A stretch of DNA of 38,757 nucleotides from Pseudomonadota bacterium. GTDB lineage: Bacteria; Pseudomonadota; Gammaproteobacteria; JAIEPX01. The stretch is taken from assembly GCA_029777855.1 (NCBI GenBank), contig JAKORL010000227.1:1-38757 (forward strand), written 5' to 3'. The translations under genes and the position numbers were made by a program. Positions 17,353-27,469 of this stretch are shown piece after piece (the stretch's first letter is position 1; each line of letters opens with the position of its first letter). The notes under the pieces were generated by a model that saw nothing but the letters and a program-made list of their open reading frames with translations, was not told the DNA's origin and ran no database searches.

Positions 17353-18366
17353 TTAGTCTTTGAGTAAGGCTGGATTGATGCCATTCTCAAGCAGCATTTC
17401 GCGTAACTTGCGCATAGCTTCGAATTGAATTTGTCTGACACGTTCACGGGTAAGGTGGATATTTCTACCGACTTCTTCCAGTGTTTCACGCTCATAGCCT
17501 CTAAGACCAAAGCGACGTGAAATGACTTCGCGTTGTCTATCGGTGAGGTAGTTTAAAAGTTTATCGAGCTTATGAGACAAATCTTGGCTCAGTAGAAAAT
17601 GTTCAGGATCTTCATTTTCCTCGTCAGGCATGAGTTCCACCAGAGATTTATCGCCTTCACTGACTGGAACGTCTATGGATGCTACATCGCGTTGTAGGTC
17701 CAAAATCCGACGTATATCATCCAAGGGTTTATCAACCATGGTCGCAATTTCATCGGAAGTAGGCTCATGATCCAATTTCTGAGTCAAAGATCGTGCCGCA
17801 CGTAAATAGGTATTGAGTTCTTTAACAATATGAATAGGCAATCGGATGGTACGGCCCTGATTCATGATAGCTCGTTCAACTGTTTGTCGAATCCACCAGG
17901 TTGCGTAGGTTGAAAAACGGAATCCACGTTCTGGATCGTATTTTTCAACGGCATGCATCAGTCCTAAATTACCCTCTTCGATCAGATCTAAAAATGCCAA
18001 ACCGCGACCTAAGTAGCGACGTGCAATTTTAACCACTAAGCGAAGATTAGATTCAATCATACGAGCTCTGGCTTTTTTATTGCCACGTTTAATTTGACGA
18101 GCTAATTTGATTTCGTCCTGGTGTGTCAATAGGTTAGCGAAACCAATTTCATTGAGATAGATTTGAGTAGGATCGAGATCGGCGTAAGACGATTCAGATC
18201 GCTCGTTGATTTCGGATAATTCAGATGAAGATTCTTCATCAGAGGTAAAAGACTCGGAATCCATCATTAAATCAGCATCCAATTCTGATTCAACTTTAAA
18301 ATCCTTATCAGATAATTGCATATCCATAAATTTCCCATCCTTGGTAAGTTTAACATTTTTTGGCAT
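17353..18366 (-). CDS. rpoS: RNA polymerase sigma factor RpoS
   Basis: This is the stationary-phase/general stress sigma factor, 337 residues. After an acidic, Ser-rich N-terminal stretch (about 1-62) comes region 1.2 ([11 protein letters not shown]). Region 2 follows ([54 protein letters not shown]), with -10 recognition. Region 3 is next, then region 4 with [13 protein letters not shown] and the [20 protein letters not shown] helix-turn-helix for the -35. AAGGAGG precedes the ATG. nlpD lies directly upstream, and the nlpD-rpoS order is diagnostic of RpoS rather than RpoD or RpoH. In Legionella and Coxiella, RpoS drives developmental-phase and virulence genes; that role here is inference. 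Confidence 0.97.
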   Translation of the reverse strand: MPKNVKLTKDGKFMDMQLSDKDFKVESELDADLMMDSESFTSDEESSSELSEINERSESSYADLDPTQIYLNEIGFANLLTHQDEIKLARQIKRGNKKARARMIESNLRLVVKIARRYLGRGLAFLDLIEEGNLGLMHAVEKYDPERGFRFSTYATWWIRQTVERAIMNQGRTIRLPIHIVKELNTYLRAARSLTQKLDHEPTSDEIATMVDKPLDDIRRILDLQRDVASIDVPVSEGDKSLVELMPDEENEDPEHFLLSQDLSHKLDKLLNYLTDRQREVISRRFGLRGYERETLEEVGRNIHLTRERVRQIQFEAMRKLREMLLENGINPALLKD

Positions 18367-18412
18367 TCATGCCTCCTTGCTCAACAGTGCTTGGCTGAAA
18401 AAATCCTTTTCT

Positions 18413-19384
18413 CTAACGCAAGTACTGTGTTGGGTTTATCGGCTTGCCATCGCGGCGGATCTCAAAGTGCAACATCACTTGACCTGATGGTGCTCGCCCC
18501 ATTAAAGCGATTTCCTGACCCGCTTTGACCTGTACTCCTTCGGAAACCATCAATTCACTATTATGAGCATAAGCACTTAAATAACTAGCATTATGCTTAA
18601 TAATAATGAGGTTACCGTAACCCCTTAAACCAGATCCGCTATAAACAACGGTTCCTGATTCACTGGCTTTGACAGGCTGGCCATACTGACCAGTAATATC
18701 AAGTCCTTTATTACCCAGCTGACCTTCGGAAGACTGTCCTATTACCTTTCCTTGGGTCGGCCACAAAAAGAAGTGTACAGATTTTTTTCTAAAAATCAAG
18801 TCTTTTTTTGCATGTTGTTCATCTATTTCATTAACTGCGCTTTTTGTATCATAAATTTGGGCTGATTTTTGTGAATTTATTTCATTTGCTGAAAAGGCTG
18901 GAATCCGCGCCACTCCTGGATCAGGGAGTTGCAAGCGATCTCTAGAATTTTGCTCTAGCGTTGCTTTATTATCCATTGATTTAGTTGATAATTTTTTTTC
19001 AAAGTGTGGTTCTGATAGTTGCGCAAGCTTAGGTGCATCAAGTTGAAATGAATTATTTTTTGATGACTTTTTGATGCTTTGGGAAAGAGACAGGGGTTTC
19101 TCGAGTTTGGCCAATCGTTGAACAGGTAATTTAACACGTAATACTTGCCCAGAACGTAAGGAATACGGTGCTTTAAGATGATTCATCTTCGCTAATTGTC
19201 GATAATCTAAATTAGATGCCCATGCAATTGAATATAAGGTATCGCCTTGTTGAACTCGATATTGCTCTGTGTTAATGGATTCTAATCGAGAATGGTTTAC
19301 AACTGGAGCTTCATCATCTGAGGTTGCACAACCAACCAAAGAAAATACTAGAGATAATATTATTAATTGTTTGATTTTAAACAT
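18413..19384 (-). CDS. nlpD: Murein hydrolase activator lipoprotein NlpD
   Basis: The start at 19384 (MFKIKQLIILSL) follows AAGGT and gives 323 residues. The lipobox LVGC puts the lipidated cysteine at 19, with Ala at +2, as for outer-membrane lipoproteins. A LysM peptidoglycan-binding domain follows (YRVQQGDTLYSIAWASNLD, about 40-85), then a low-complexity linker and a C-terminal LytM/M23 domain (about 220-323). The first zinc ligand is missing: NKGLDI replaces HxGxD, as in E. coli NlpD. It should therefore activate amidases (AmiC) rather than cut. The rpoS promoter in enterobacteria lies inside nlpD and may do so here. Confidence 0.95.
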   Translation of the reverse strand: MFKIKQLIILSLVFSLVGCATSDDEAPVVNHSRLESINTEQYRVQQGDTLYSIAWASNLDYRQLAKMNHLKAPYSLRSGQVLRVKLPVQRLAKLEKPLSLSQSIKKSSKNNSFQLDAPKLAQLSEPHFEKKLSTKSMDNKATLEQNSRDRLQLPDPGVARIPAFSANEINSQKSAQIYDTKSAVNEIDEQHAKKDLIFRKKSVHFFLWPTQGKVIGQSSEGQLGNKGLDITGQYGQPVKASESGTVVYSGSGLRGYGNLIIIKHNASYLSAYAHNSELMVSEGVQVKAGQEIALMGRAPSGQVMLHFEIRRDGKPINPTQYLR

Positions 19385-19401
19385 AATTACCTTGCGCCTC
19401 C

Positions 19402-19977
19402 TTATCGGATAAGAAAATAAACTAACACTCCTATCAGAATCACAGCCCATCCCGCAATATCCACATAACGTCTCAGAAGCGTATCCATTCGAGGACCTCC
19501 GCAGCGCATTAATCCAGCTACTAAAAAGAATCGGGCGCTACGTCCGATCAGAGAGGCTATTACAAAAGGTAAAATGGCCATCTGCAAAGCACCGGCTGCA
19601 ACGGTAAAAAGTTTATATGGGATGGGGGTGAAAGCAGCAATGAACATAGCCCAAAATCCCCAATGATTAAACCAATGCTGAGCGGTAAGGTAAGCTGGCT
19701 CATACCCTACTTTCACAATGATGGGGTAAATAAGTTCGAAACAGAAGAATCCTATGATATATCCAAATACACCACCCAATGTCGACGTTAATGCAGTGAT
19801 ACCTGCATAGCGCCAAGCCATGTGAGGTTTAGATAGCGACATGGGAGCCAACATAATATCAGGAGGCAGTGGAAAAAATGAGGCTTCTGCAAAACTCAAA
19901 CCCGATAAATAATAGACGGCGTGTTTATGGGTAGACCAATGCATGACGCGATCATAGATTTTTGAAAATAACTTCAC
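19402..19977 (-). CDS. yqaA: YqaA/DedA-family (SNARE-associated) inner-membrane protein
   Basis: A 191-residue membrane protein with about five helices. It has the family pieces FAEASFFPLPPDIMLAPMSL (residues about 28-47), GGVFGYIIGFF and FTPIPYKLFTVAAGAL. YqaA proteins belong to the DedA/VTT superfamily linked to lipid transport and membrane homeostasis. A GTG at 19977 with GGAG seven bases upstream gives the usual KLFSKIYDR opening; the ATG at 20016 has no ribosome site. It lies 17 bases before nlpD and after surE, where pcm often intervenes in other gammaproteobacteria but is absent here. Confidence 0.88.
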   Translation of the reverse strand: MKLFSKIYDRVMHWSTHKHAVYYLSGLSFAEASFFPLPPDIMLAPMSLSKPHMAWRYAGITALTSTLGGVFGYIIGFFCFELIYPIIVKVGYEPAYLTAQHWFNHWGFWAMFIAAFTPIPYKLFTVAAGALQMAILPFVIASLIGRSARFFLVAGLMRCGGPRMDTLLRRYVDIAGWAVILIGVLVYFLIR

Positions 19978-20100
19978 AGGGTGTCTCCAGAAAATGAATA
20001 GTAAGAATGATAACACAGCATTGTATTTGCAGAAACCTTAGCTAGGCATTTCAGCAAGTTCTTCAGTAGAAGTCATCGCCACGCTTTTCTCGCACTCCTA

Positions 20101-20126
20101 AAGAAGCAAGATCAGATTTGCTTCTT
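20101..20126. terminator. Perfect inverted repeat between surE and yqaA
   Basis: AAGAAGCAA and TTGCTTCTT form a 9-pair stem with an eight-base loop, about 70 bases past the surE stop. No T run follows on either strand. It may attenuate readthrough from surE into yqaA. Confidence 0.4.
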
Positions 20127-20195
20127 ATCTGATACTCAGCAAAATTGTTAGGGGCATTCATGGTGACTGATTGCCTCTTTCTGCTGAGGTACAAT

Positions 20196-20966
20196 TTATT
20201 TAATATCTACTTTGTTGTCTTTGAATTTATTCACCCAATTAGACACCTGATCAAAAGCCTGATAATGCGTCAAATCAATTTTAAGTGGTGTAATAGACAC
20301 TTTATTATGCATCACAGCATAAAAATCCGTACCAGGCCCATCATCACGAACCGGACCAGCTGGACCTACCCAATACACTTCTTTACCGCGCGGGTCACGA
20401 GCTCTCACGATGGGCTCGGCAGCATGTCTAGAGCCTAAGCGGGTCACTTCATAACCTTCCAGCTCTTCAAAAGGGATATCTGGAACATTCACATTCAAGA
20501 TGGTATCTGCTGGCAATGGATCTTTGAGGACGTTTTGAACTAAGGTCTGAGCTACTCGTCCAGCGGTTGCATAATGTCGACAATGATCACCGAACAATGA
20601 AATCGCAATCGCAGGTAGTCCTAAAAAGCGCCCCTCTATCGCTGCAGCCACTGTCCCAGAATAAAGAATGTCATCTCCTAAGTTCGAGCCTTCATTGATG
20701 CCTGAAACCACCATCGCAGGTAACTCTTCTAATAAGCCGGTTATGGCAAGGTGTACACAATCGGTAGGGGTTCCTTCTACACTGACTGCGCCATTCTCAA
20801 TCGTTTTAATACGGATAGGTGAATCTAAAGTAAGGGAGTTACTTGCACCACTTCGATTACGATCAGGCGCAACAATGATGATATTCGAAATTTCACGAAT
20901 ATGCTCAGCTAAAACCGCTAATCCTTTTGCGTAAACACCGTCGTCATTGCTTAGTAAGATTTTCAT
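20196..20966 (-). CDS. surE: 5'/3'-nucleotidase SurE
   Basis: SurE is a metal-dependent phosphatase acting on nucleoside monophosphates and short polyphosphate, associated with stationary-phase survival. The start at 20966 (MKILLSNDDGVYAKGL) has AAAAGGG upstream and gives 256 residues. The active-site motifs are NDDG at the N-terminus, APDRNRSGASNSLT, GTPTDCVHLA, and SGINEGSNLGDDILYSGTVAAA. The gene heads the surE-yqaA-nlpD-rpoS cluster and is divergent from the CX5R phosphatase gene. Confidence 0.96.
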   Translation of the reverse strand: MKILLSNDDGVYAKGLAVLAEHIREISNIIIVAPDRNRSGASNSLTLDSPIRIKTIENGAVSVEGTPTDCVHLAITGLLEELPAMVVSGINEGSNLGDDILYSGTVAAAIEGRFLGLPAIAISLFGDHCRHYATAGRVAQTLVQNVLKDPLPADTILNVNVPDIPFEELEGYEVTRLGSRHAAEPIVRARDPRGKEVYWVGPAGPVRDDGPGTDFYAVMHNKVSITPLKIDLTHYQAFDQVSNWVNKFKDNKVDIK

Positions 20967-20983
20967 AGGGACCCTTTTCAACG

Positions 20984-21000
20984 ATAATTTCGAAAATTAT
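20984..21000. promoter_or_regulatory. Palindrome in the surE/effector divergent spacer
   Basis: ATAATTT-CGA-AAATTAT is an inverted repeat lying 18 bases above the surE start and 65 bases above the divergent gene at 21065. It could be an operator for either gene. No protein is assigned to it. Confidence 0.3.
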
Positions 21001-21064
21001 GAATGCTTGTATCTACAGTGGATTATGGTATCTTCATTCTTAGATAAAAGAAAGGAGTACTCTT

Positions 21065-23527
21065 ATGAAACGCCCATCATCTCCAAGGAATACAGGCACA
21101 GGGGTTCAGTCATCCTCATTGTCTCAAGTATTATCAATAATACCCAACTTGTTAGCTCTGTTGCCGGATGATCAAGTTGATAATAAACTACACGATGCTG
21201 ATATTGCTTCTTTATTCAATTTTGATTTTCGCACTAAATCAAGTAAAAAGGTTGGTTCCGACAATAAAGAGATTAAACCCACCACCCTAGAAATATATAA
21301 TAAGAAATTTTCAGATTTATTTAGAGTAGGCAATTTCATTTATGCAGTCAAATATCCAGTAGCTGGATTAAGCCATTTTGGTGATTTGTTATTTGCCATG
21401 ATGAATCCAAACCGATTATTTGAAGGACGGTCTGCTCTTGCGGAATCACCACGATCTGCAAGTGACATCGCTACTACCAATAAAAGAGCACTGGACAGAG
21501 CAAGAACTTTGCTCAATATAGGCGGACTTGATTACATGAAAGCTTGCTTTGAATGTGCTATTCAAGAAGCCGATGGTAAGAAGCCTGTGTTAATTGTTCT
21601 AGGAGAACAACTGAATGGAAGAGATGTTAACTTAGAGTCTTATGATTGTGGTGAATTTATTACTTGTTCTAATAGAAAAGGTAATGTACATCAATACATA
21701 ACGAATCAGACCGCAGAAAGAAGTCATGTACCCGTAGATATCGATATTTTTCATATCAACATGAAAGCTTTTGAAGATGCCCAAGTCGATTCTAAAGACT
21801 TAGAGAAATTAGTTAAGATCTATGATCTTTCGTTAGCCGTAAAAAGACCTTTAATGATCCATTGTACAGATGGATTAGATCGTTCAGGGGGTCTTGCTCT
21901 AGCTTACCAACTATTTCACAACTGGGGCCGAGTATTTACGAGTCTTACTGCAACCGAAATTGTAGCCAATATTCTACAAGAACATGAGGCGATGCAACAG
22001 CAGAGAGGACCTAGTTTCTGTACAGCTTCAAGTAAAAGACTTCATGGCGCAGTACTACTCGCGAGTATTATGAAAGCAATCCAAAAATCGAAGGAAATGA
22101 TTCAAAGAAACGAAGCACTGCCATCTAACTTCTTGAAGAAAGATTTTCTTCAACAAATTTATTTTCTCAAAGATAAAGCGAGTCTTGAATATTCTGAATT
22201 ACTCAAATTATTAAAAGCTCGACTGCGCTTGGAAAAGCTCTATTTCGAAGAATTCGCCTCTGAGATTTGCCATCCGCAAATTGATTTATATTTTGTCAAC
22301 TCAGTTTTAAATAAAGAGCTTTCTTCTCTTAGTAATACAGAGAAAGACGGCTTAATACAAAGATTTGACCTCGTAAAGATGGAATATATTAATCATGGTT
22401 TTAATAGTCAATCTATTATGAGTCTAGAAAGCTTAAAATGTGATGTTGAAACATTTCTAATAAATTATAAAATAAATAAAGAGTTGCCGACCATTTCTAA
22501 CAACTCGGAAGCAGAAACCATAAAAGCAAAAATTTCAAAAATTGAAACATCCAAAGATTCTGAGAATGAGATAGTAAATAAAAACATAAAACTTAAAAGA
22601 AAAAAAATTGTTTTTCTAGAGATTCAAGCCTTAAAAATGTACGCTTCTATAGAAGAGAAAATTGAAAAAAACTCTGATTTAGCCACACATACTACGGTCA
22701 GTGAATATCATTCACTGAAAAAATCTTTAACTCAAAAATCAAGAGAAGCTCTATTATTAAAAGATCCCAACGTAAAAAAAATTCAGGCCATTATTCATAA
22801 ATTAGACCTTCTAGACAAAAATATTAGCGTGCTAAAACGTCCGGAATTGGACGCATCCAATGACGGTAGTAAAAAAAACAGAGCTGGGAGTCTTAGGCTT
22901 TCACCTCGCGGATCACGCGCCAGTTTGTTATTTGGACGAAATGATTCAACACAAGATGCGCCTCCGCCTGCAATAACAGCTCCAGAAGAAGAAGCTAATT
23001 CTACATCTCCTAGAAGAAGGTTTACAGGAATCTTCACATCGCCACCAAGATCAAGGCACGGTTCAACAAGACAAGAAAAACAACCTGACGAAGACGCAAA
23101 AACTACCACGGATGAATCTGGTCAATTTTCAACGGGGGATCCTGCTACAAGCCAGACTTCGGTTTTAGCTACAAGTTTGAATAAATTATTAAAGAAAGTA
23201 TCACCACGAGGCTCTCGCAGAGGATCGAAAATGATGAATCAACCCAATATGGATGATTCTCAATTAAACACTTCTGCAGTTCGTGAAGATGAACAGCCTA
23301 CTACTCCAGTTGTTGAAACTGAAGAATTCAAGAAGGCTCTCGCAGGGCTTGCTGCAGAACGAGGCGTTACTGATCGTGTAGAGAGAACGAATGAAACCTC
23401 ACCACGAGTTGGGAGAAAACCTACAGCACCGCCTGTAGATAACCGGCGAAAAAGCCATGCCGCAGATGAAGATTTTGATGATATAGGTGATCAAATCACT
23501 TCTGATCTTGGAGATTTAGGGTATTAG
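21065..23527 (+). CDS. Putative effector with CX5R phosphoinositide/tyrosine phosphatase motif and SPR-repeat tail
   Basis: I do not recognise the whole protein (820 residues). At 260-276 it reads KRPLMIHCTDGLDRSGG, a CX5R phosphatase P-loop (C267, R273). The two aspartates resemble Sac (CxDCLDRT) and myotubularin (CSDGWDRT) lipid phosphatases more than classical tyrosine phosphatases. Residues 1-400 look globular and 480-600 are Lys/Glu-rich and helical. Residues 600-800 are disordered, with SPR-type motifs repeated (SPRGSR twice, SPRRR, SPPRSR, SPRVGR). The C-terminus is acidic (DEDFDDIGDQ) with Leu at -3, compatible with Dot/Icm signals. There is no signal peptide. AAAGGAG stands seven bases before the ATG. 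Its 3' end overlaps ispF by 32 bases. The effector role is inference. Confidence 0.75.
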   Translation: MKRPSSPRNTGTGVQSSSLSQVLSIIPNLLALLPDDQVDNKLHDADIASLFNFDFRTKSSKKVGSDNKEIKPTTLEIYNKKFSDLFRVGNFIYAVKYPVAGLSHFGDLLFAMMNPNRLFEGRSALAESPRSASDIATTNKRALDRARTLLNIGGLDYMKACFECAIQEADGKKPVLIVLGEQLNGRDVNLESYDCGEFITCSNRKGNVHQYITNQTAERSHVPVDIDIFHINMKAFEDAQVDSKDLEKLVKIYDLSLAVKRPLMIHCTDGLDRSGGLALAYQLFHNWGRVFTSLTATEIVANILQEHEAMQQQRGPSFCTASSKRLHGAVLLASIMKAIQKSKEMIQRNEALPSNFLKKDFLQQIYFLKDKASLEYSELLKLLKARLRLEKLYFEEFASEICHPQIDLYFVNSVLNKELSSLSNTEKDGLIQRFDLVKMEYINHGFNSQSIMSLESLKCDVETFLINYKINKELPTISNNSEAETIKAKISKIETSKDSENEIVNKNIKLKRKKIVFLEIQALKMYASIEEKIEKNSDLATHTTVSEYHSLKKSLTQKSREALLLKDPNVKKIQAIIHKLDLLDKNISVLKRPELDASNDGSKKNRAGSLRLSPRGSRASLLFGRNDSTQDAPPPAITAPEEEANSTSPRRRFTGIFTSPPRSRHGSTRQEKQPDEDAKTTTDESGQFSTGDPATSQTSVLATSLNKLLKKVSPRGSRRGSKMMNQPNMDDSQLNTSAVREDEQPTTPVVETEEFKKALAGLAAERGVTDRVERTNETSPRVGRKPTAPPVDNRRKSHAADEDFDDIGDQITSDLGDLGY

Positions 23528-23996
23528 AGTGAATTAATACAACAGCATGAGCTGCCATTGCTTCCCCTCGTCCTAATTCTCCGACCTGATCATGCGTTGT
23601 AAATTTTATGCTGATATTTTCAAGTCGTGTATTTAATACTGCGGCGATATTCATTCGCATTTTTTCGCGATAAGGTGCTAATTTTGGTGCTTGTGCAATT
23701 AAACTAACATCGATATTTCCAACGATGTAATTTTTTTCTGCCATTAATGTGACGATGGATTTCAATAATTCTAAACTCGATATATTTTTAAAACGATTAT
23801 CTGTGTCAGGGAAATATGATCCTAAATCTCCCAATGCAAGCGCACCTAAAAGCGCGTCACAAATAGCATGAAGAACAACATCTGCGTCTGAATGCCCAAG
23901 AAGTCCTTGATCAAATGGAATTTCTTGTCCACCTAATATTAATGCACGATCTTGTACTAATCGATGAATATCATAACCAATTCCAATGCGTGTCAT
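23496..23996 (-). CDS. ispF: 2-C-methyl-D-erythritol 2,4-cyclodiphosphate synthase
   Basis: The enzyme forms the cyclodiphosphate in the MEP isoprenoid pathway. The 166-residue protein has the zinc ligands in GYDIHRL (D9, H11) and LGHSDADVVLHA. It also has the family stretches GALALGDLGSYFPDTD and, near the end, KFTTHDQVGELGRGEA. It starts one base past the ispD stop and is the last gene of the run. Its C-terminal codons overlap the convergent phosphatase-like gene. The tail (NTLNLQDQK) is slightly longer than usual and lies within that overlap. Confidence 0.96.
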   Translation of the reverse strand: MTRIGIGYDIHRLVQDRALILGGQEIPFDQGLLGHSDADVVLHAICDALLGALALGDLGSYFPDTDNRFKNISSLELLKSIVTLMAEKNYIVGNIDVSLIAQAPKLAPYREKMRMNIAAVLNTRLENISIKFTTHDQVGELGRGEAMAAHAVVLIHSNTLNLQDQK

Positions 23997-23997
23997 G

Positions 23998-24702
23998 TTA
24001 TTTCCTAGTATTTAAAATGGTGCACATTAAATGATAATCTTCTGGCGTGGTCACTTTTATATTATCACTCCGGCCTTCTACCATTAAAGGTTGATGTCCA
24101 AGATAAGCGATCGCAGAAGACTCGTCTGTTACAGGATAATTATCGTCTAAACATTTTTGATGACTTGATAATAAAAGCCCATACCGAAACATTTGCGGCG
24201 CAAAAGCGCGCCAAATTCCATCGCGCGGTACATTATTTTCAATCAAATTATGTTCATTCACTTTTTTCAAACTATCCGATGATGGCATCCCTAATAATCC
24301 GCCTGTGGAATGATTTCCGATCTGCTTAATTAATTTATCTAAGTCTTCGTTAGTTAAATTCGGGCGCGCTGCGTCATGGACGATTACCCAATCATTTTCC
24401 TTTGCGATAGAAGCTAATGACATCAGGCCGGATAAAATAGATTGATAACGAATCGCGCCTCCGATTGCCGTGGTTATTTTCGGGTGCGATGATAAGATCG
24501 ATTCTGCAAACCAACGATCCTCTTTGGCGATCACAACGACGATTCTATCGATAGATGGTGTGTGTAAGAAAGGATCTAGAGACCATTCTAGTATAGTTCG
24601 ATTGGCAATTGATAAGTATTGCTTGGGCAGGTCACTACCCATTCGCTGGCCAACACCAGCTGCGGCAATGATACCAAAGGTTTGATGTGATTGTTGAACC
24701 AT
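23998..24702 (-). CDS. ispD: 2-C-methyl-D-erythritol 4-phosphate cytidylyltransferase
   Basis: The enzyme transfers CMP to MEP to give CDP-ME. The 234-residue protein has the nucleotide-binding start IIAAAGVGQRMGSDLPKQYL, then VIVHDAARPNLT, the VPRDGIWRAFAPQ stretch, TDESSAIAYLG and a final VEGRSDNIKVTTPEDY. It sits in the conserved ftsB-ispD-ispF order and is followed immediately by ispF. A long perfect palindrome (24732-24802) separates it from ftsB, so its transcription may depend partly on readthrough. Confidence 0.96.
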   Translation of the reverse strand: MVQQSHQTFGIIAAAGVGQRMGSDLPKQYLSIANRTILEWSLDPFLHTPSIDRIVVVIAKEDRWFAESILSSHPKITTAIGGAIRYQSILSGLMSLASIAKENDWVIVHDAARPNLTNEDLDKLIKQIGNHSTGGLLGMPSSDSLKKVNEHNLIENNVPRDGIWRAFAPQMFRYGLLLSSHQKCLDDNYPVTDESSAIAYLGHQPLMVEGRSDNIKVTTPEDYHLMCTILNTRK

Positions 24703-24731
24703 TATTAGAAACCAGTAAGTAGCGTGGAGGA

Positions 24732-24802
24732 AAGGTGTCAGATCTAAGATTTATACCTCTTCAATATTTTTGATTAGGTATAAATCTTAGATCTGACACC
24801 TT
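24732..24802. repeat. REP/MITE-like perfect inverted repeat, copy 1
   Basis: Two 27-base arms (24732-24758 and 24776-24802) are exact reverse complements around a 17-base loop. The arm core is GGTGTCAGATCTAAGATTTA. It begins four bases after the ftsB stop and lies inside the ftsB-ispD operon. The same core recurs at 38285-38379. As RNA it would form a very stable stem-loop that could attenuate or stabilise the transcript. Confidence 0.8.
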
Positions 24803-24806
24803 AGCT

Positions 24807-25091
24807 CTAATCAATAATTTGATAAAATATCTCGTCTTCTTTAACCATACCTAAAACGGTGCGTGCTTGCTCTTCAATAGCTTCACCGCCTTCGCGCAGA
24901 TCTTCAACTTCAGCTGCTAATACAGCATTTCGTTTAGCCAGTCCTGCATTTTGATCATCAGCAGATGCAATTTGTCTTTTAATTTCAAATAGTTGGCTTA
25001 AACCGCTGGGGCCGAGCCACAATTGATATTGCATGCTCACTAGCAGCATAAATAATGCAATAGAGAGCGCCTTTGATGTCGAATTAAGCAC
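24807..25091 (-). CDS. ftsB: Cell division protein FtsB
   Basis: This small bitopic divisome protein works with FtsL and FtsQ in activating septal synthesis. The 94 residues comprise a short cytoplasmic start, one membrane helix (about 8-25, ALSIALFMLLVSMQYQLWL), a GPSGLSQ turn, a coiled coil (about 34-70), and a tail with EEQARTVLGMVKEDEIFYQI typical of FtsB. The start is GTG with AGGGA seven bases upstream. It follows eno, as in most gammaproteobacteria. Confidence 0.93.
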   Translation of the reverse strand: MLNSTSKALSIALFMLLVSMQYQLWLGPSGLSQLFEIKRQIASADDQNAGLAKRNAVLAAEVEDLREGGEAIEEQARTVLGMVKEDEIFYQIID

Positions 25092-25220
25092 TTAACAATC
25101 CCTGTCATATCTTAAAAGGTTGATAATTATGAATCCAAAATAAATTCACGTCAAGCTAATTTGAATTAACAACAATTTATCCTATCCTGGACACTGAAAT
25201 ATGACAAAAAGGATTTGAAT

Positions 25221-26546
<1,326 letters not shown>

Positions 26547-26550
26547 TCAC

Positions 26551-27390
26551 TTAGGCAAGAACCAGGTTCTCTAAGAAAGCTGACTTTTTTACAATCTGAT
26601 CAATGGCGAGCAATGAATTAAGCAAGTCTTCCATTTGTGCCAGTGGCCAAGAATTGGGACCGTCGCTCAATGCTTTGTTAGGATTTGGATGCGTTTCCAT
26701 GAACAGTCCCGAAATACCCACTGCAATCGCTGCTCGCGCAAGAACAGGAATAAACTCGCGCTGACCACCCGTGGAAGAACCCTGCCCGCCAGGTAACTGA
26801 ACAGAATGCGTCGCATCAAAAACAACGGGACATTGGGTCTCTCTCATAATCACCAACGAACGCATGTCAGAGACTAAATTGTTGTAACCAAAACTAGCTC
26901 CACGTTCACACACCATTAATTGCTGATTCCCTGTGGCGCGCATTTTTTCCACAACATTTTTCATATCCCAAGGCGCTAAAAATTGGCCCTTTTTAATATT
27001 CACAGGTAACCCTTGCTGTGCAACACGCTGCATAAAATTAGTTTGCCTACACAAAAAAGCGGGTGTTTGAAGCACATCGACGACTGAAGAGACTTCTTCT
27101 AACGGGGTATCTTCGTGAACATCAGTAATGACTGGTACATTAAACGTCGATTTAACTTTTGATAATATCGCCAAACCCTGCTCCATCCCCACACCTCTAT
27201 AACTTGTATGCGAAGTGCGGTTTGCTTTATCAAAAGAGGATTTAAAAATGAAAGGAACGTGTAATTTTTTACACAGCTCAACCAATGTTCCTGCGGTATC
27301 CATGATCAGCTGTTCACTTTCAATAACGCACGGACCTGCGATAAGAAAAAATGGCTTATCTAAGCCAATGTCAAAACCTAAAAGTTTCAT
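26551..27390 (-). CDS. kdsA: 3-deoxy-8-phosphooctulonate synthase (Kdo-8-P synthase)
   Basis: The enzyme condenses PEP with arabinose-5-phosphate to Kdo-8-phosphate for LPS inner core. The start at 27390 ([20 protein letters not shown]) is the usual one and gives 279 residues. The frame stays open 28 codons further, into a palindromic leader. Motifs include [61 protein letters not shown] and METHPNP. Ribosome site weak (GGAA). The gene shows that the organism makes Kdo-type LPS. Confidence 0.96.
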   Translation of the reverse strand: MKLLGFDIGLDKPFFLIAGPCVIESEQLIMDTAGTLVELCKKLHVPFIFKSSFDKANRTSHTSYRGVGMEQGLAILSKVKSTFNVPVITDVHEDTPLEEVSSVVDVLQTPAFLCRQTNFMQRVAQQGLPVNIKKGQFLAPWDMKNVVEKMRATGNQQLMVCERGASFGYNNLVSDMRSLVIMRETQCPVVFDATHSVQLPGGQGSSTGGQREFIPVLARAAIAVGISGLFMETHPNPNKALSDGPNSWPLAQMEDLLNSLLAIDQIVKKSAFLENLVLA

Positions 27391-27469
27391 AGTCGTTCCG
27401 ATGATTGTTGAATTTGATGAAAGTGTATCAAATTGCGACTTGAGGTGCACGAAATAACGAATTGGCAAA

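Noticed and set aside
20063-20161. 32-codon ORF between surE and yqaA
   Set aside because: It crosses the hairpin at 20101-20126, has no good ribosome site and shows no protein-like pattern.
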